Source: Cyclobacteriaceae bacterium (GTDB taxonomy: Bacteria > Bacteroidota > Bacteroidia > Cytophagales > Cyclobacteriaceae). Taken from it: DNA of 64,000 nucleotides. The stretch spans positions 62,001-126,000 of the forward strand of contig JAEUUE010000075.1 of the NCBI GenBank assembly GCA_016787605.1, read 5' to 3'. Below the pieces are notes generated by a model. The model worked only from the letters and a program-made list of their open reading frames with translations. It was not told the DNA's origin and did not search any database. Below, one piece after another: positions 44,528 through 52,946 of this stretch (positions within the stretch are counted from its first letter, which is position 1; every line of letters begins with the position of its first letter). The position numbers were made by a program, and so were the translations under genes.

Positions 44528-46003
44528 ATGCTCCAGGTTATTGACCAGGCACGGAAGCACGGCCGTCAGGTTGCCGTCATTTCAGGCGGCAGGCCATACA
44601 CCTATGACGATGTGCTGGAGCGGTCATCGCAAATTGCCTCCTTTCTCTTGCGCGATACCGGCGATTTGAGGGAAGTGCCTGTGGCTTTCATGGTAAATCC
44701 CGGCGTGGACTATGTGGCCACTTTGTGGGGTATCTGGCGTGCCGGAGGCATAGCCGTGCCGTTGTGCCTGTCTCATCCGGCCCCCGCCCTGGAACATGTG
44801 CTGCGCGACACAGGAGCTTCCATTATTCTTACATCAGCTGCATTCTCCGGCCTGTTGGTCCCGCTGGCAGACAAGTATCACGCGTCGCTAACTGATGTGT
44901 CGGATGCACGAAGGGAACAGGCACAAGATGATCCCGACGTTGCGGCCTCACGCCGGGCGATGATCCTCTATACAAGCGGAACGACGAATCTTCCCAAGGG
45001 AGTGGTGACCACTCATCGAAACCTCGAGGCACAGATCAAGACACTCGTGAAAGCCTGGCGCTGGACGCCGCAGGATCATAGTCTTTGCGTGTTGCCGTTG
45101 CATCATGTGCATGGCATCATCAACGTGGTGAGCTGCTCGCTCTGGGCAGGTGCACGGTGCGAATTTCTTCCCGACTTCAATGCCGCGGAGGTCTTCCAGG
45201 TCTTCCTTCGTGGAGAAGTCAATGTGTTCATGGCGGTGCCCACCATCTATTTCAAGCTGATCGCCGCCTGGGAAAAGATGACTGCCGGCGAACAAGAGCG
45301 AGTATCTGCGGCGCTCAGGCGGATGAGGCTCATGGTGTCGGGATCAGCTGCCCTGCCCGTGTCGGTGATGGAACGTTGGCAGGCCATCAGCGGGCACCGG
45401 CTGCTGGAACGGTATGGGATGACGGAGCTGGGAATGGCCATCAGCAATCCCTACGACGGCGAGCGAAGGCCGGGGTCGGTAGGGATCCCGCTGGAAGGTG
45501 TCGACATCCGGCTGTGTGATGAAAAGGACCACGGTGTAAGCGGGGAACCCGGGGAAATTCAGGTTCGCGGCGACAACGTATTCCTCGAATACTGGTGCCA
45601 GCCGGAAGCTACACGGAAGTCGTTCACTGGTGATGGCTGGTTCAAGACCGGGGATATTGCCGTGGTCGAGGACGGCTATTACCGGATCATGGGCAGAAAT
45701 TCTGTGGACATCATCAAATCGGGAGGATATAAGATCTCCGCCCTCGAAATTGAAGAGGTGTTGCGTACCCATCCATCCATTCAGGATTGTGCGGTGGTGG
45801 GACTCGAGGATGAGGAATGGGGCGAAGTAGTGGCGGCGGCGCTGCACGTCAGGCAGGAATTGGACCTGGCGTCCCTGCGCAACTGGTTGAAGGACCGCAT
45901 TCCCGGTTATCGGGTTCCCAGGAAGTTTATCGTGATCCATGAGTTGCCCAGGAATGCCATGGGAAAAGTGGTGAAGAATGAAGTAAAAAAACTGTTTCAA
46001 TAG
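44528..46003 (+). CDS. matB: Malonyl-CoA synthetase-like acyl-CoA ligase
   Basis: A 491-residue ANL-superfamily acyl-CoA synthetase. The ATP loop is YTSGTTNLPKG (148-158), the adenylate motif LLERYGMTELG is near residue 295, and K480 in NAMGKVVK is the universal C-terminal catalytic lysine. Sequence details strongly resemble malonyl-CoA synthetase (MatB/ACSF3): VLPLHHVHGIINV, INVFMAVPTIYFKL-like VNVFMAVPTIY, LMVSGSAALP and DGWFKTGDIAV. The reaction would be malonate + ATP + CoA to malonyl-CoA. The following genes encode MadL and MadM, a malonate transporter, which supports the substrate. No malonyl-CoA decarboxylase gene is in the window, so the product may feed fatty-acid synthesis directly. 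Confidence 0.86.
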   Translation: MLQVIDQARKHGRQVAVISGGRPYTYDDVLERSSQIASFLLRDTGDLREVPVAFMVNPGVDYVATLWGIWRAGGIAVPLCLSHPAPALEHVLRDTGASIILTSAAFSGLLVPLADKYHASLTDVSDARREQAQDDPDVAASRRAMILYTSGTTNLPKGVVTTHRNLEAQIKTLVKAWRWTPQDHSLCVLPLHHVHGIINVVSCSLWAGARCEFLPDFNAAEVFQVFLRGEVNVFMAVPTIYFKLIAAWEKMTAGEQERVSAALRRMRLMVSGSAALPVSVMERWQAISGHRLLERYGMTELGMAISNPYDGERRPGSVGIPLEGVDIRLCDEKDHGVSGEPGEIQVRGDNVFLEYWCQPEATRKSFTGDGWFKTGDIAVVEDGYYRIMGRNSVDIIKSGGYKISALEIEEVLRTHPSIQDCAVVGLEDEEWGEVVAAALHVRQELDLASLRNWLKDRIPGYRVPRKFIVIHELPRNAMGKVVKNEVKKLFQ

Positions 46004-46004
46004 C

Positions 46005-46370
46005 ATGATATACGGTATTGCCCTGCTTGCGATCTGTTTTCTGTTGGGGAAGGCGGCGGGCGAGTTGCTCGGAATGTGGTTGGGAATTGATGCCAACGTG
46101 GGTGGCGTCGGGTTCTCGATGATTCTGCTCATCTTCTCCATGCAGTGGCTTCACCGGCTTCGTCCATCGGATATTCAATGGGAGGGAGGCATTATTTTTT
46201 GGAGCAACCTCTACATTCCGGTGATCGTGGCTATGTCGGCCGTGCAAAATGTAAAGGGCGCATTGGGAGGCGGCTTGATGGCTCTGTTGGCCGGTGTCAT
46301 ACCTGCCGCCGTCTGCCTGGCGCTGGTGCCGCGGGTTGCGCGGCTTGGCAAAACGGTGAACAAAGAGTGA
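46005..46370 (+). CDS. madL: Malonate transporter subunit MadL
   Basis: MadL is the small subunit of the Na+-dependent malonate:cation symporter MadLM known from Malonomonas rubra. The 121-residue protein starts MIYGIALLAICFLLGKAAGELLG and has ANVGGVGFSMILLIF and NVKGALGGGLMALLAGVIPA, the conserved parts of MadL, in four transmembrane helices. It starts one base after the synthetase stop and ends 2 bases before madM. Confidence 0.92.
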   Translation: MIYGIALLAICFLLGKAAGELLGMWLGIDANVGGVGFSMILLIFSMQWLHRLRPSDIQWEGGIIFWSNLYIPVIVAMSAVQNVKGALGGGLMALLAGVIPAAVCLALVPRVARLGKTVNKE

Positions 46371-46372
46371 CC

Positions 46373-47134
46373 ATGGAAACACTCTCTGCATGGCTGACTA
46401 AAGACGGTGTGCTGATTGCGGGCATAACCGTCGCGGCGATCCTGGGGCTCTCCACCTGGATTTCGATTCATGTGACGAGGAAGAAAATTCCAGGACCTGC
46501 CATCGCCATATTTGCCGGACTTGCCCTCGCTTACTTTGTCGGGGAATATACGGGGGGAAAGAATGGGGTGGCCGACCTGGCGATTTTTTCCGGCTTTGCC
46601 GTACTGGGGGGCAGCATGCTTCGCGACTTTACCATTGTGGCCACGGCCATGGGCGCCCGGTTTTCAGAAATGTCCAAAGCCGGATGGGCAGGCGTGGTGG
46701 CCTTGTTTCTTGGTGTGGTGGTTTCCTTTACGGTCGGCGCACTGTTGGCCCTGGGTATGGGGTACTCTGATGCCAGGAGCATGGCTACCCTCGGGGCGGG
46801 CGCCTGTACCTTTATCGTTGGACCCGTGACCGGCGCTGCGGTTGGTGCGTCGTCCGAAGTTATTGCGCTGAGTATTGCGGCCGGGGTAATCAAGTCGATC
46901 GCCGTGACGATTGTCACTCCGTGGGTCGCTCACCGGATTGGTCTGGACAATCCGCAATCCGCCATGGTCTTTGGAGGCCTGATTGGAACCACCAGCGGAG
47001 TAGCGGCAGGCCTTGCGGCCACCGATCCAAAGCTGGTGCCATACGGGGCGATTACGGCTACCTTTTACACGGGGCTTGGGTGCCTGCTTTGTCCTTCCGT
47101 GCTTTACCTGGTTCTCCAGTGGCTGGCCGGATAG
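46373..47134 (+). CDS. madM: Malonate transporter subunit MadM
   Basis: The larger membrane subunit of the MadLM malonate carrier, 253 residues. I start at 46373 (METLSAWLTKDGVLIAG); the frame opens at 46145 inside madL, which is not biologically likely. It has about nine hydrophobic segments, with YTGGKNGVADLAIFSGFAVLGG and FIVGPVTGAAVGASSEVIALSIAAG typical of MadM. Operon order is synthetase, madL, madM, with spacings of 1 and 2 bases. The stop is 4 bases from the convergent serine hydrolase stop. Confidence 0.92.
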   Translation: METLSAWLTKDGVLIAGITVAAILGLSTWISIHVTRKKIPGPAIAIFAGLALAYFVGEYTGGKNGVADLAIFSGFAVLGGSMLRDFTIVATAMGARFSEMSKAGWAGVVALFLGVVVSFTVGALLALGMGYSDARSMATLGAGACTFIVGPVTGAAVGASSEVIALSIAAGVIKSIAVTIVTPWVAHRIGLDNPQSAMVFGGLIGTTSGVAAGLAATDPKLVPYGAITATFYTGLGCLLCPSVLYLVLQWLAG

Positions 47135-47138
47135 CCGG

Positions 47139-48635
47139 TCAATGATGCGGCACTGCTTCCATCAGCAAAGCCAGGGCTTTCTTGAGTGACTCTGTTCCGG
47201 GGCCCGATCCCTTGAAATGACCGAGCCGGACAACAACCAGGTCATGAGAAGGGATGATGAACGTGTATTGTCCTCCGGCGCCCGCCATGTAGTACGCCTC
47301 CTGCGGAATGGGAAACCTCCCGTCGCCATTGATCCAGAAGAATCCTCCGTAGATCGGGCGCCCATCCTCTTTCCAGGCGTGCGCAAGCGTGCTCACAAAT
47401 TTCACGTAGCCCTCCGGCAGGATCCGTTCGCCGTTCCAAACTCCATCCTGCAAATACAGGTTGCCAAGTCGCGCCCAATCGCGGGCGGAGGCGAACTCAT
47501 ATCCCTGGGTAAGGTAATTGCCATAGGGATCTGTTTCCATCACCATGGTGCGAACGCCAATCTTGTCGAACAAGGCACGTTGAGGGAAGGACAGGTAGTC
47601 TTCGCCGAGTTTTGCTACGCCAAGCCGAACCAGGTAGTTGATCAAAACGGGGTCGGTGTTTCGGTAGCGACCTACTGTGTTGGGCGGCCATTGTTGCGGC
47701 CTCGTAGCCGCGTAGGTAAAGGAATTGACGCCGCCGGTGTACAAGTACAAGTGATCCGGATACCCCAGTGACGGATCATAGTCAGGGTCCTGGGGAGCCC
47801 GGATTCGGATGCCGCTCGACATGTTGAGGATGTTGGCGATCGTGATCTTCTGACGCGGATCATTTTCACCCTGCCATTCGGGAATGGGGGCAGGCTGATG
47901 AAGTGTATAAACGCCTTTTTGCATAAGAATGCCCATGAGTGTGGCCGTAAGGCTCTTGCCCATCGACCAGCTTTCCAGCGGCGTATCCTCGGTAATTCCC
48001 GAGGCGTGACGTTCGGAAAGGAATTTTCCTTTCCAGGTAACCACAAATGCCGCGGTCATGCCTTCGGCCGGATCGAAAGCCGCATTGATCGCTTCGAGCA
48101 CCTTCACTTCATCCACCTCTTTGGGAAATTCTTCTTCGGGAACCTGGTCACCCATGGGCCAGGGTGTATTGATATAATCTTCACTGGGAGGTGGCAGTAC
48201 ATCTTTGGGTTTGAAGTAGAGAGAATCAATGCCTTCGGGGAGTGTCACACATCCCTGTCCGATCGTGTAGATGGCGGTGCGCGTGGGTCCGCCGGGGACC
48301 TCAACGCTTACGGATTTCTTTTGAAAGTCGACCTGGGGCTTCCCCAGCTTGGCCCGCTCGTCATAGGGTGCGGTGAAGTAGCCCACATTCTCTGCGGCAA
48401 AGTCGGGCTCAAGGCCCGTGATGAATACGGCCGAACACATGATCTTGGCAAACCCGGCGGCATGATGACTCAATGGGTCACCGGGAGGCGCCACATAGCG
48501 AGTGTCCAATTCAAAAGTTCGGGCCCGGGCAATGAGCTTTTCCCGTTGCTCGGCTTCGTCCACCCGCTTGGTGGTTTGACATCCGATTGGGGAGAAGAGC
48601 AGAACGGAGAGAAGCAGCAGGCAGACAAGTTTCAT
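47139..48635 (-). CDS. Lipoprotein serine hydrolase of the beta-lactamase (class C) family
   Basis: A 498-residue lipoprotein (lipobox SPIGC, Cys19) of the serine beta-lactamase-like/6-aminohexanoate-dimer hydrolase group. The acyl-forming motif SMGK is near residue 227, the Tyr motif YRN is in VGRYRNTDPV, and a GAGGQYT segment stands where class C enzymes have KTG. NylB-like esterases and amidases share this pattern. The first 160 residues form an N-terminal extension often found in Bacteroidota relatives (CSAVFITGL). Substrate unknown; esterase, peptidase and amidase activities are all known in the family. Confidence 0.87.
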   Translation of the reverse strand: MKLVCLLLLSVLLFSPIGCQTTKRVDEAEQREKLIARARTFELDTRYVAPPGDPLSHHAAGFAKIMCSAVFITGLEPDFAAENVGYFTAPYDERAKLGKPQVDFQKKSVSVEVPGGPTRTAIYTIGQGCVTLPEGIDSLYFKPKDVLPPPSEDYINTPWPMGDQVPEEEFPKEVDEVKVLEAINAAFDPAEGMTAAFVVTWKGKFLSERHASGITEDTPLESWSMGKSLTATLMGILMQKGVYTLHQPAPIPEWQGENDPRQKITIANILNMSSGIRIRAPQDPDYDPSLGYPDHLYLYTGGVNSFTYAATRPQQWPPNTVGRYRNTDPVLINYLVRLGVAKLGEDYLSFPQRALFDKIGVRTMVMETDPYGNYLTQGYEFASARDWARLGNLYLQDGVWNGERILPEGYVKFVSTLAHAWKEDGRPIYGGFFWINGDGRFPIPQEAYYMAGAGGQYTFIIPSHDLVVVRLGHFKGSGPGTESLKKALALLMEAVPHH

Positions 48636-48691
48636 GGGGCCCGGGTTTGGTCAACGAAATATAACAAACCTGGAGCGGACCCAACCTGCCA

Positions 48692-48982
48692 TCACGCGAT
48701 TCCTTCCACGAGAATCATTTTCGTGACGGATGCAGCTCGCCGGATCGCCTTGGCCGGCGCGTATCCTGCGGAAGACCACCAGGCCTTGGCTTTTCCGGCA
48801 TCGGGAAATTCCAGAACCACGATCCGGCCGGGCAGCCAGTCTCCTTCCAGGGTCTCAGTTTTCCCTCCGCGTACGATGAATTTGCCGTCGTAGGGGACCA
48901 GCGAAGCGGGGGTGAGTTTCTTATAGTCCTCGTAGCGGGAAGGTTCCGTCACGTTGACATCGACGATGATGTAGGCGGGCAT
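48692..48982 (-). CDS. DUF1330-domain protein
   Basis: A 96-residue dimeric alpha+beta-barrel protein: MPAYIIVDVNVTEPSRYEDYKKLTPASL and GRIVVLEFPDAGKAKAWWSSAGY are the DUF1330 hallmarks. Members of this group have ferredoxin-like dimers of unknown function. It is leftward, between the IF-2N gene and the serine hydrolase. Confidence 0.9.
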   Translation of the reverse strand: MPAYIIVDVNVTEPSRYEDYKKLTPASLVPYDGKFIVRGGKTETLEGDWLPGRIVVLEFPDAGKAKAWWSSAGYAPAKAIRRAASVTKMILVEGIA

Positions 48983-49060
48983 GGAAAAAGAGTTTGGGTT
49001 GACAGTAGCAGTGTTCCGGGATCAGCTTGACGAGGAAACCCAACCGGCTGGAGTCAGGGA

Positions 49061-49723
49061 TCAGTCATTCAACCAGTGAAGGAACCTCCCCCACAAGCTC
49101 CTGGGCTTTTCGGGCTCGAGCGGAGGCATCTCCACGACCTCCTCGCGGTGCAGGCGAGCAGCTTTGGTGGGGGGTTGAGGCTTCAATCTTTTCTGATAGA
49201 ATTCGGCCTTGCGTTGCTTTTCTCTTTCCCGTGCTTCGGCCTCCCGCTTTCGCTTTTCTTGCTCTTCCCGCTGCCGGGCCAAAGCGATAGGGTTCGAGCG
49301 TTCGCGCGGCGGCTGCTGGCGTCGTGGGTTTCTTGAGACGGTCCTCGGACGCTCTTCGGGAGCGGGTGATGCTTCTTCGCCGGACTTCTCAGGCTCCTTC
49401 TTTTTCTTCTCCGGCAGCTCAATCTTGCCCACGACACGAAGCCCCGGCAATTCAACCTTTGGCGCCTTGATTACTTCCGGGAGGGGCTCCACGGTTGAGT
49501 TCTCCGTAACGGCCGGCTCAACGGAAGTCGTATCCGTTTGCTGGTGAATTTGTTCGCGAAGTGTTTCGTTTCCCGGGGCGAAGTGCTGTATGATGAGATC
49601 CACGTAAGCGTCGTCCACCCGCGCATTGGCGCTGCTGTCGAGGGCAATGTCACGCGACCCCAGGAAACTTACGATTTTGTCCGGGGTGATATCCAGTTGG
49701 CGGGCCAGTTGTCCAAGGCGCAT
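49061..49723 (-). CDS. Isolated IF-2 N-terminal-domain protein with a charged linker
   Basis: A 220-residue protein. Residues 1-46 (MRLGQLARQLDITPDKIVSF to about IIQHF) are an IF2_N-like helical domain, the module at the beginning of translation initiation factor IF-2. Residues 47-190 are low-complexity and highly charged: an acidic/Pro part, an EKKKKEPEK run and a long EEQEKRKREAEAREREKQRK helix. The C-terminus SLWGRFLHWLND is amphipathic with three Trp/Phe positions. No GTPase domain is present. It is upstream of the DUF1330 gene and downstream of arfB. A ribosome- or RNA-associated role is likely but unproven. Confidence 0.78.
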   Translation of the reverse strand: MRLGQLARQLDITPDKIVSFLGSRDIALDSSANARVDDAYVDLIIQHFAPGNETLREQIHQQTDTTSVEPAVTENSTVEPLPEVIKAPKVELPGLRVVGKIELPEKKKKEPEKSGEEASPAPEERPRTVSRNPRRQQPPRERSNPIALARQREEQEKRKREAEAREREKQRKAEFYQKRLKPQPPTKAARLHREEVVEMPPLEPEKPRSLWGRFLHWLND

Positions 49724-49747
49724 GTGCTCAAGCCATTAACAAGGCGG

Positions 49748-49755
49748 TAAATATA
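49748..49755 (-). promoter_or_regulatory. -7 box upstream of the IF-2N protein gene
   Basis: On the minus strand this is TATATTTA (7/8 match), 24 bases before the ATG at 49723, in the short gap after arfB. The same CGTATATTTA string recurs upstream of the gene at 50170-50493. Confidence 0.35.
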
Positions 49756-49774
49756 CGAGCCTGCGCCTTAAGTC

Positions 49775-50173
49775 TCAGGGCCTCTGCCGCCACTTTTTCT
49801 TTTCGCCATGTGCCTTCTTGTTCGATAGCCTTTTTTGCTTTGATGCCTTTGTCGGCCGGGTGGGCTTTCTCCGCTTGGGTTTGCGGAAGGCGGACGCGAG
49901 CAAGGCCCGGAATTTTTCCAGCGCAAGCTCGCGATTCGCGTGCTGGGAACGGGACTCCTGGACGGCGATGAGCAGGACGCCTTCCTTGGTGAGGTGGTGC
50001 GACAGTCGCGTGAGCAGCAGGTGCTTCTGCTCGTCGGTAAGCAATGCGGATTGGGCTACATCAAAGCGCAGGGTGACTTTAGTCTCCACCTTGTTGACGT
50101 GCTGTCCTCCCGGACCACCCGCGCGGGCCGTTATAAAAGTGAGTTCTGGTCTCAGGAGATCAGCGTTGATCAT
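49775..50173 (-). CDS. arfB: Alternative ribosome-rescue factor ArfB (GGQ peptidyl-tRNA hydrolase)
   Basis: A 132-residue stalled-ribosome rescue hydrolase. The GGQ catalytic motif is at 22-24 (ARAGGPGGQHVNKVETK), and the basic C-terminal tail (KAHGEKKKWRQRP, after several KR runs) reaches into the empty mRNA channel. The start at 50173 overlaps the upstream stop codon (ATGA); an ATG two codons earlier also exists. It is the second gene after the small unknown gene (50170-50493), and the IF-2N gene follows. Confidence 0.94.
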   Translation of the reverse strand: MINADLLRPELTFITARAGGPGGQHVNKVETKVTLRFDVAQSALLTDEQKHLLLTRLSHHLTKEGVLLIAVQESRSQHANRELALEKFRALLASAFRKPKRRKPTRPTKASKQKRLSNKKAHGEKKKWRQRP

Positions 50174-50493
50174 GTCCACTTGTAGCTTTCATGAGGGAGT
50201 TTCAGCTGATCCACCAGTGACTCGAGTTGCGAGAAACAGCGGTTGCCTGAAAAGCGGTCGGCCAGCAAGGCCAGCAACTGAGAGGGATCCGGGGCAAGGG
50301 AGAAGTGGGCATACAATTTTTGCACGCCCTCCGGGTAGATGCGCATGCCGTACTCGTAGTCGGAATCTCCCCAATAGTCCTTTACCGTTTTCCCGATATC
50401 GTAACCGTCAATGACCAGTGTGTCCTGTTCAAAGTAGGCGACGATATCGATGCGGATATCCTCTCGTTCTTCATGAAACAGCGTCACCTCCAT
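50170..50493 (-). CDS. Hypothetical protein translationally coupled to arfB
   Basis: A 107-residue soluble protein, starting at 50493 (MEVTLFHEEREDIRIDIVAYFEQDTLVIDGYDIG); the frame is open from 50523. The sequence is strongly acidic in its first half, and YEYGMRIYPEGVQKLYAHFSL is the conserved-looking core. No known domain is recognised. Its stop overlaps the arfB ATG as ATGA, which usually signals coupled expression, so a role near ribosome rescue is a reasonable but untested guess. A -7 box is 5 bases upstream of the ATG. Confidence 0.75.
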   Translation of the reverse strand: MEVTLFHEEREDIRIDIVAYFEQDTLVIDGYDIGKTVKDYWGDSDYEYGMRIYPEGVQKLYAHFSLAPDPSQLLALLADRFSGNRCFSQLESLVDQLKLPHESYKWT

Positions 50494-50498
50494 GGCAA

Positions 50499-50506
50499 TA
50501 AATATA
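50499..50506 (-). promoter_or_regulatory. -7 box 5 bases in front of the gene upstream of arfB
   Basis: TATATTTA on the minus strand, preceded by CG and followed by TTGCC and ATG. It predicts a leaderless or nearly leaderless transcript for the small gene and arfB. Confidence 0.4.
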
Positions 50507-50531
50507 CGATGAAGCCCAGGCAATTAATCTT

Positions 50532-50539
50532 TACCTTCG
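50532..50539 (+). promoter_or_regulatory. -7 box 4 bases in front of the MBL-fold gene
   Basis: TACCTTCG (7/8 match to TAnnTTTG) is followed by CGCC and the ATG at 50544. With the usual spacing the first transcribed base is the A of the ATG. It lies back to back with the box for the leftward gene 25 bases away. Confidence 0.42.
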
Positions 50540-50543
50540 CGCC

Positions 50544-51365
50544 ATGTCGCTTATCGTGTCGTCGCTCAACTCCGGAAGCAACGGCAACTGTTACTACATC
50601 GGTAACCGGGAGGAGGCCGTGCTCATTGACGCGGGCCTTTCCATGCGGGAAATCGATCGCCGGCTGAAGAGGCAGGAACTTTCGTTGAGGAAGGTCCGCG
50701 CGATATTCATTACCCACGAGCACGCCGACCATATCGGCGGGTTGCATAAGCTGGCCCGCCGGCACCAGTTGCCCGTATACATGACCCACGAAACCCGGAA
50801 GGAGACGAGGATCGGGCCAGGGGATATTCTGTTTCGTTCGTTTATCCCGCATGAAGAAATCCGCATCGGCCGGCTCACGGTCACGCCGTTTCCGACGCTT
50901 CACGACGCCGCAGACCCGCACGGATTCCTCGTCTCCCATGAAGGCGTGTCTGCCGGCGTATTTACCGATCTCGGGACAACGACACCCGCTGTGGAGAAGT
51001 ATTTTCAGCGCTGTCACGCGGCGTTCCTGGAATCAAACTACGACGAAGAGATGCTGAGAACGGGTGGCTATCCGCCCCACCTTCAGGACCGGATCCGGGG
51101 CGAGCGCGGACATTTGTCGAACATGCAGGCGTTGGAGTTGTTTCTTCGCCTCCGCCCTCCCTTCATGACCCATTTGTTCCTTGCCCATCTCTCGCAAAAC
51201 AACAACCGGCCGGAACTGGTGGAGAAAATTTTTGCCGAGGTAGCCGGCACGACCCAAATCATTGTTGCTTCCAGGCATCAGGAAACAGGCGTTTACGTTA
51301 TCGGTGAAGGTCCGGATGCCCAGCGTAGCCAGGCCGCCGCCGCTTCGCAACTTTCGTTGTTCTGA
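50544..51365 (+). CDS. WalJ/YycJ-like MBL-fold hydrolase
   Basis: A 273-residue metallo-beta-lactamase-fold protein. The Zn site is H58, H60, D62 and H63 in THEHADHIGG. Its length, the LNSGSNGNCYYIG start and ESNYDEEMLRTGGYP resemble WalJ (YycJ), an MBL protein linked to cell-wall/DNA maintenance in Firmicutes and common in Bacteroidota. A 3'-5' exonuclease activity has been reported for WalJ homologues; I infer a similar class only. It heads a rightward set with the S10 and M48 peptidases. Confidence 0.88.
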   Translation: MSLIVSSLNSGSNGNCYYIGNREEAVLIDAGLSMREIDRRLKRQELSLRKVRAIFITHEHADHIGGLHKLARRHQLPVYMTHETRKETRIGPGDILFRSFIPHEEIRIGRLTVTPFPTLHDAADPHGFLVSHEGVSAGVFTDLGTTTPAVEKYFQRCHAAFLESNYDEEMLRTGGYPPHLQDRIRGERGHLSNMQALELFLRLRPPFMTHLFLAHLSQNNNRPELVEKIFAEVAGTTQIIVASRHQETGVYVIGEGPDAQRSQAAAASQLSLF

Positions 51366-51410
51366 CCCGCCGTTTTTGTTTACCTTCAACCCCACACCAT
51401 ACCACATCCT

Positions 51411-52919
51411 ATGAAGAACCTCATCGCTTCGTTCGTTTTGATCATTGCGGCATCGAGCCTGCTCTATGCCCAGGCAAAGACCGACACTATTCCCAAGGGC
51501 GAGATTTCCACGACCAGCCACACGGTGAAGATTGACGGCAAGATCATTGCGTATAAAGCGTTGGCCGGCACCCTGCAATTGCGCAACAGCGAGAATGAGC
51601 CGATCGCTCTGCACGGCTTCACCGCGTACATCAAGGATGGAACGACTGATCTGAAGCAGCGGCCCATTACGTTTGTCTTTAACGGGGGCCCCGGCTCCTC
51701 TTCCATCTGGCTGCACATGGGCGTCGTGGGACCCCGCCGGGCAGTGGTGAACGATCCGGGCTTTACGCCGGCGGCGCCTTATACCCTGGAAGAGAACGGG
51801 TCATCCCTCATCGATGTGACTGACATTGTGATGATGGATCCGATTGGCACAGGACTTAGCCGCGCCATCGGCAAGTCAAAGAACAAGGACTTCTGGGGTG
51901 TAGACCAGGATATTCGCGCCATCAGCCAGTTTATCAAGCAGTTTGTGACCGAGTATGACCGGTGGAACTCTCCGAAATACCTTTTGGGTGAAAGTTATGG
52001 CACGTTTCGCAATGCGGGGGTCGTCAACTACCTGCAGGAAAACATGGGTATGGCGATGAACGGTGTGATCATGGTCTCCGCTGTGTTTGATCTCCGTCAG
52101 TTGGTGTTCGCACAGGGTGATGATATTTCTTATGTGATGAACCTGCCGACCTATTCAGCCACGGCCTGGTATCACAACAAGGTACCGAACAAGCCGGCCA
52201 GCCTGGAAGCTTTCCTAAACGAGGCCCGGCTTTTTGCCAAGACCGAGTATACCCAGGCGCTGATGGAAGGTGATCAGCTCACCGGCGCGGCGCGAGAAAA
52301 GGCGCTCGACCGCCTGGCTTACTTCACCGGGCTCAGCAAGGCCTATCTTGACAAGGCCAACCTGCGGGTTGCGGAGCCCGAGTTTACGGAAGAGTTGCTG
52401 CGCGCGGAAAAGAAAACCGTGGGCCGTCTCGATTCACGATTTATTGGTATCAACCAGGATCCGCTGGGACAGTATTCTCAGTATGATCCCCAGAGCGCCG
52501 CGATCAGCCCGGGGTATACCGCGCTGTTCATGGATTACTACTACAATACCCTCAAGGTGAACAAGAATTTCAACTACCATGTGTCGGCCTACAGCCGCCC
52601 GGGCTTCGATTGGGATTGGAAACATGCCAAGAATGGAGGAGGGTTCCCCACGCCTCCCAACACCGCGGTAGACCTTGGTGAGGCGATGTCACGCAACCCG
52701 CACCTGAAGGTGTTGATCCTGAATGGCCTGTACGATCTGGCCACGCCCTTTTATGGGGTGGAATACACCATTGACCATATGGAGCTGGAGAAGGACATCA
52801 AGTCCAACATCATCATGAAGTACTATGAAGCGGGACACATGATGTACACTCACCGCCCGTCACTGGAGCAGTTCAAGCGGGAGACAGCAGAGTTTATTAT
52901 GAAGACGAGCCGGAAGTAG
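51411..52919 (+). CDS. Exported S10-family serine carboxypeptidase
   Basis: A 502-residue exported protein (signal MKNLIASFVLIIAASSLLYA) of peptidase family S10. The oxyanion loop is NGGPGSSS, catalytic S195 lies in GESYGTF, the Asp is in GLYDLATP near residue 438, and the His is in YEAGHMMY near 475. S10 enzymes remove C-terminal residues at acid pH; in Bacteroidota they are exported and presumably digest peptides in the periplasm. It is 45 bases after the MBL gene and 27 bases before the M48 gene. Confidence 0.9.
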   Translation: MKNLIASFVLIIAASSLLYAQAKTDTIPKGEISTTSHTVKIDGKIIAYKALAGTLQLRNSENEPIALHGFTAYIKDGTTDLKQRPITFVFNGGPGSSSIWLHMGVVGPRRAVVNDPGFTPAAPYTLEENGSSLIDVTDIVMMDPIGTGLSRAIGKSKNKDFWGVDQDIRAISQFIKQFVTEYDRWNSPKYLLGESYGTFRNAGVVNYLQENMGMAMNGVIMVSAVFDLRQLVFAQGDDISYVMNLPTYSATAWYHNKVPNKPASLEAFLNEARLFAKTEYTQALMEGDQLTGAAREKALDRLAYFTGLSKAYLDKANLRVAEPEFTEELLRAEKKTVGRLDSRFIGINQDPLGQYSQYDPQSAAISPGYTALFMDYYYNTLKVNKNFNYHVSAYSRPGFDWDWKHAKNGGGFPTPPNTAVDLGEAMSRNPHLKVLILNGLYDLATPFYGVEYTIDHMELEKDIKSNIIMKYYEAGHMMYTHRPSLEQFKRETAEFIMKTSRK

Positions 52920-52946
52920 TTCTTGAAAACATAAGGCGTCTCGCGA

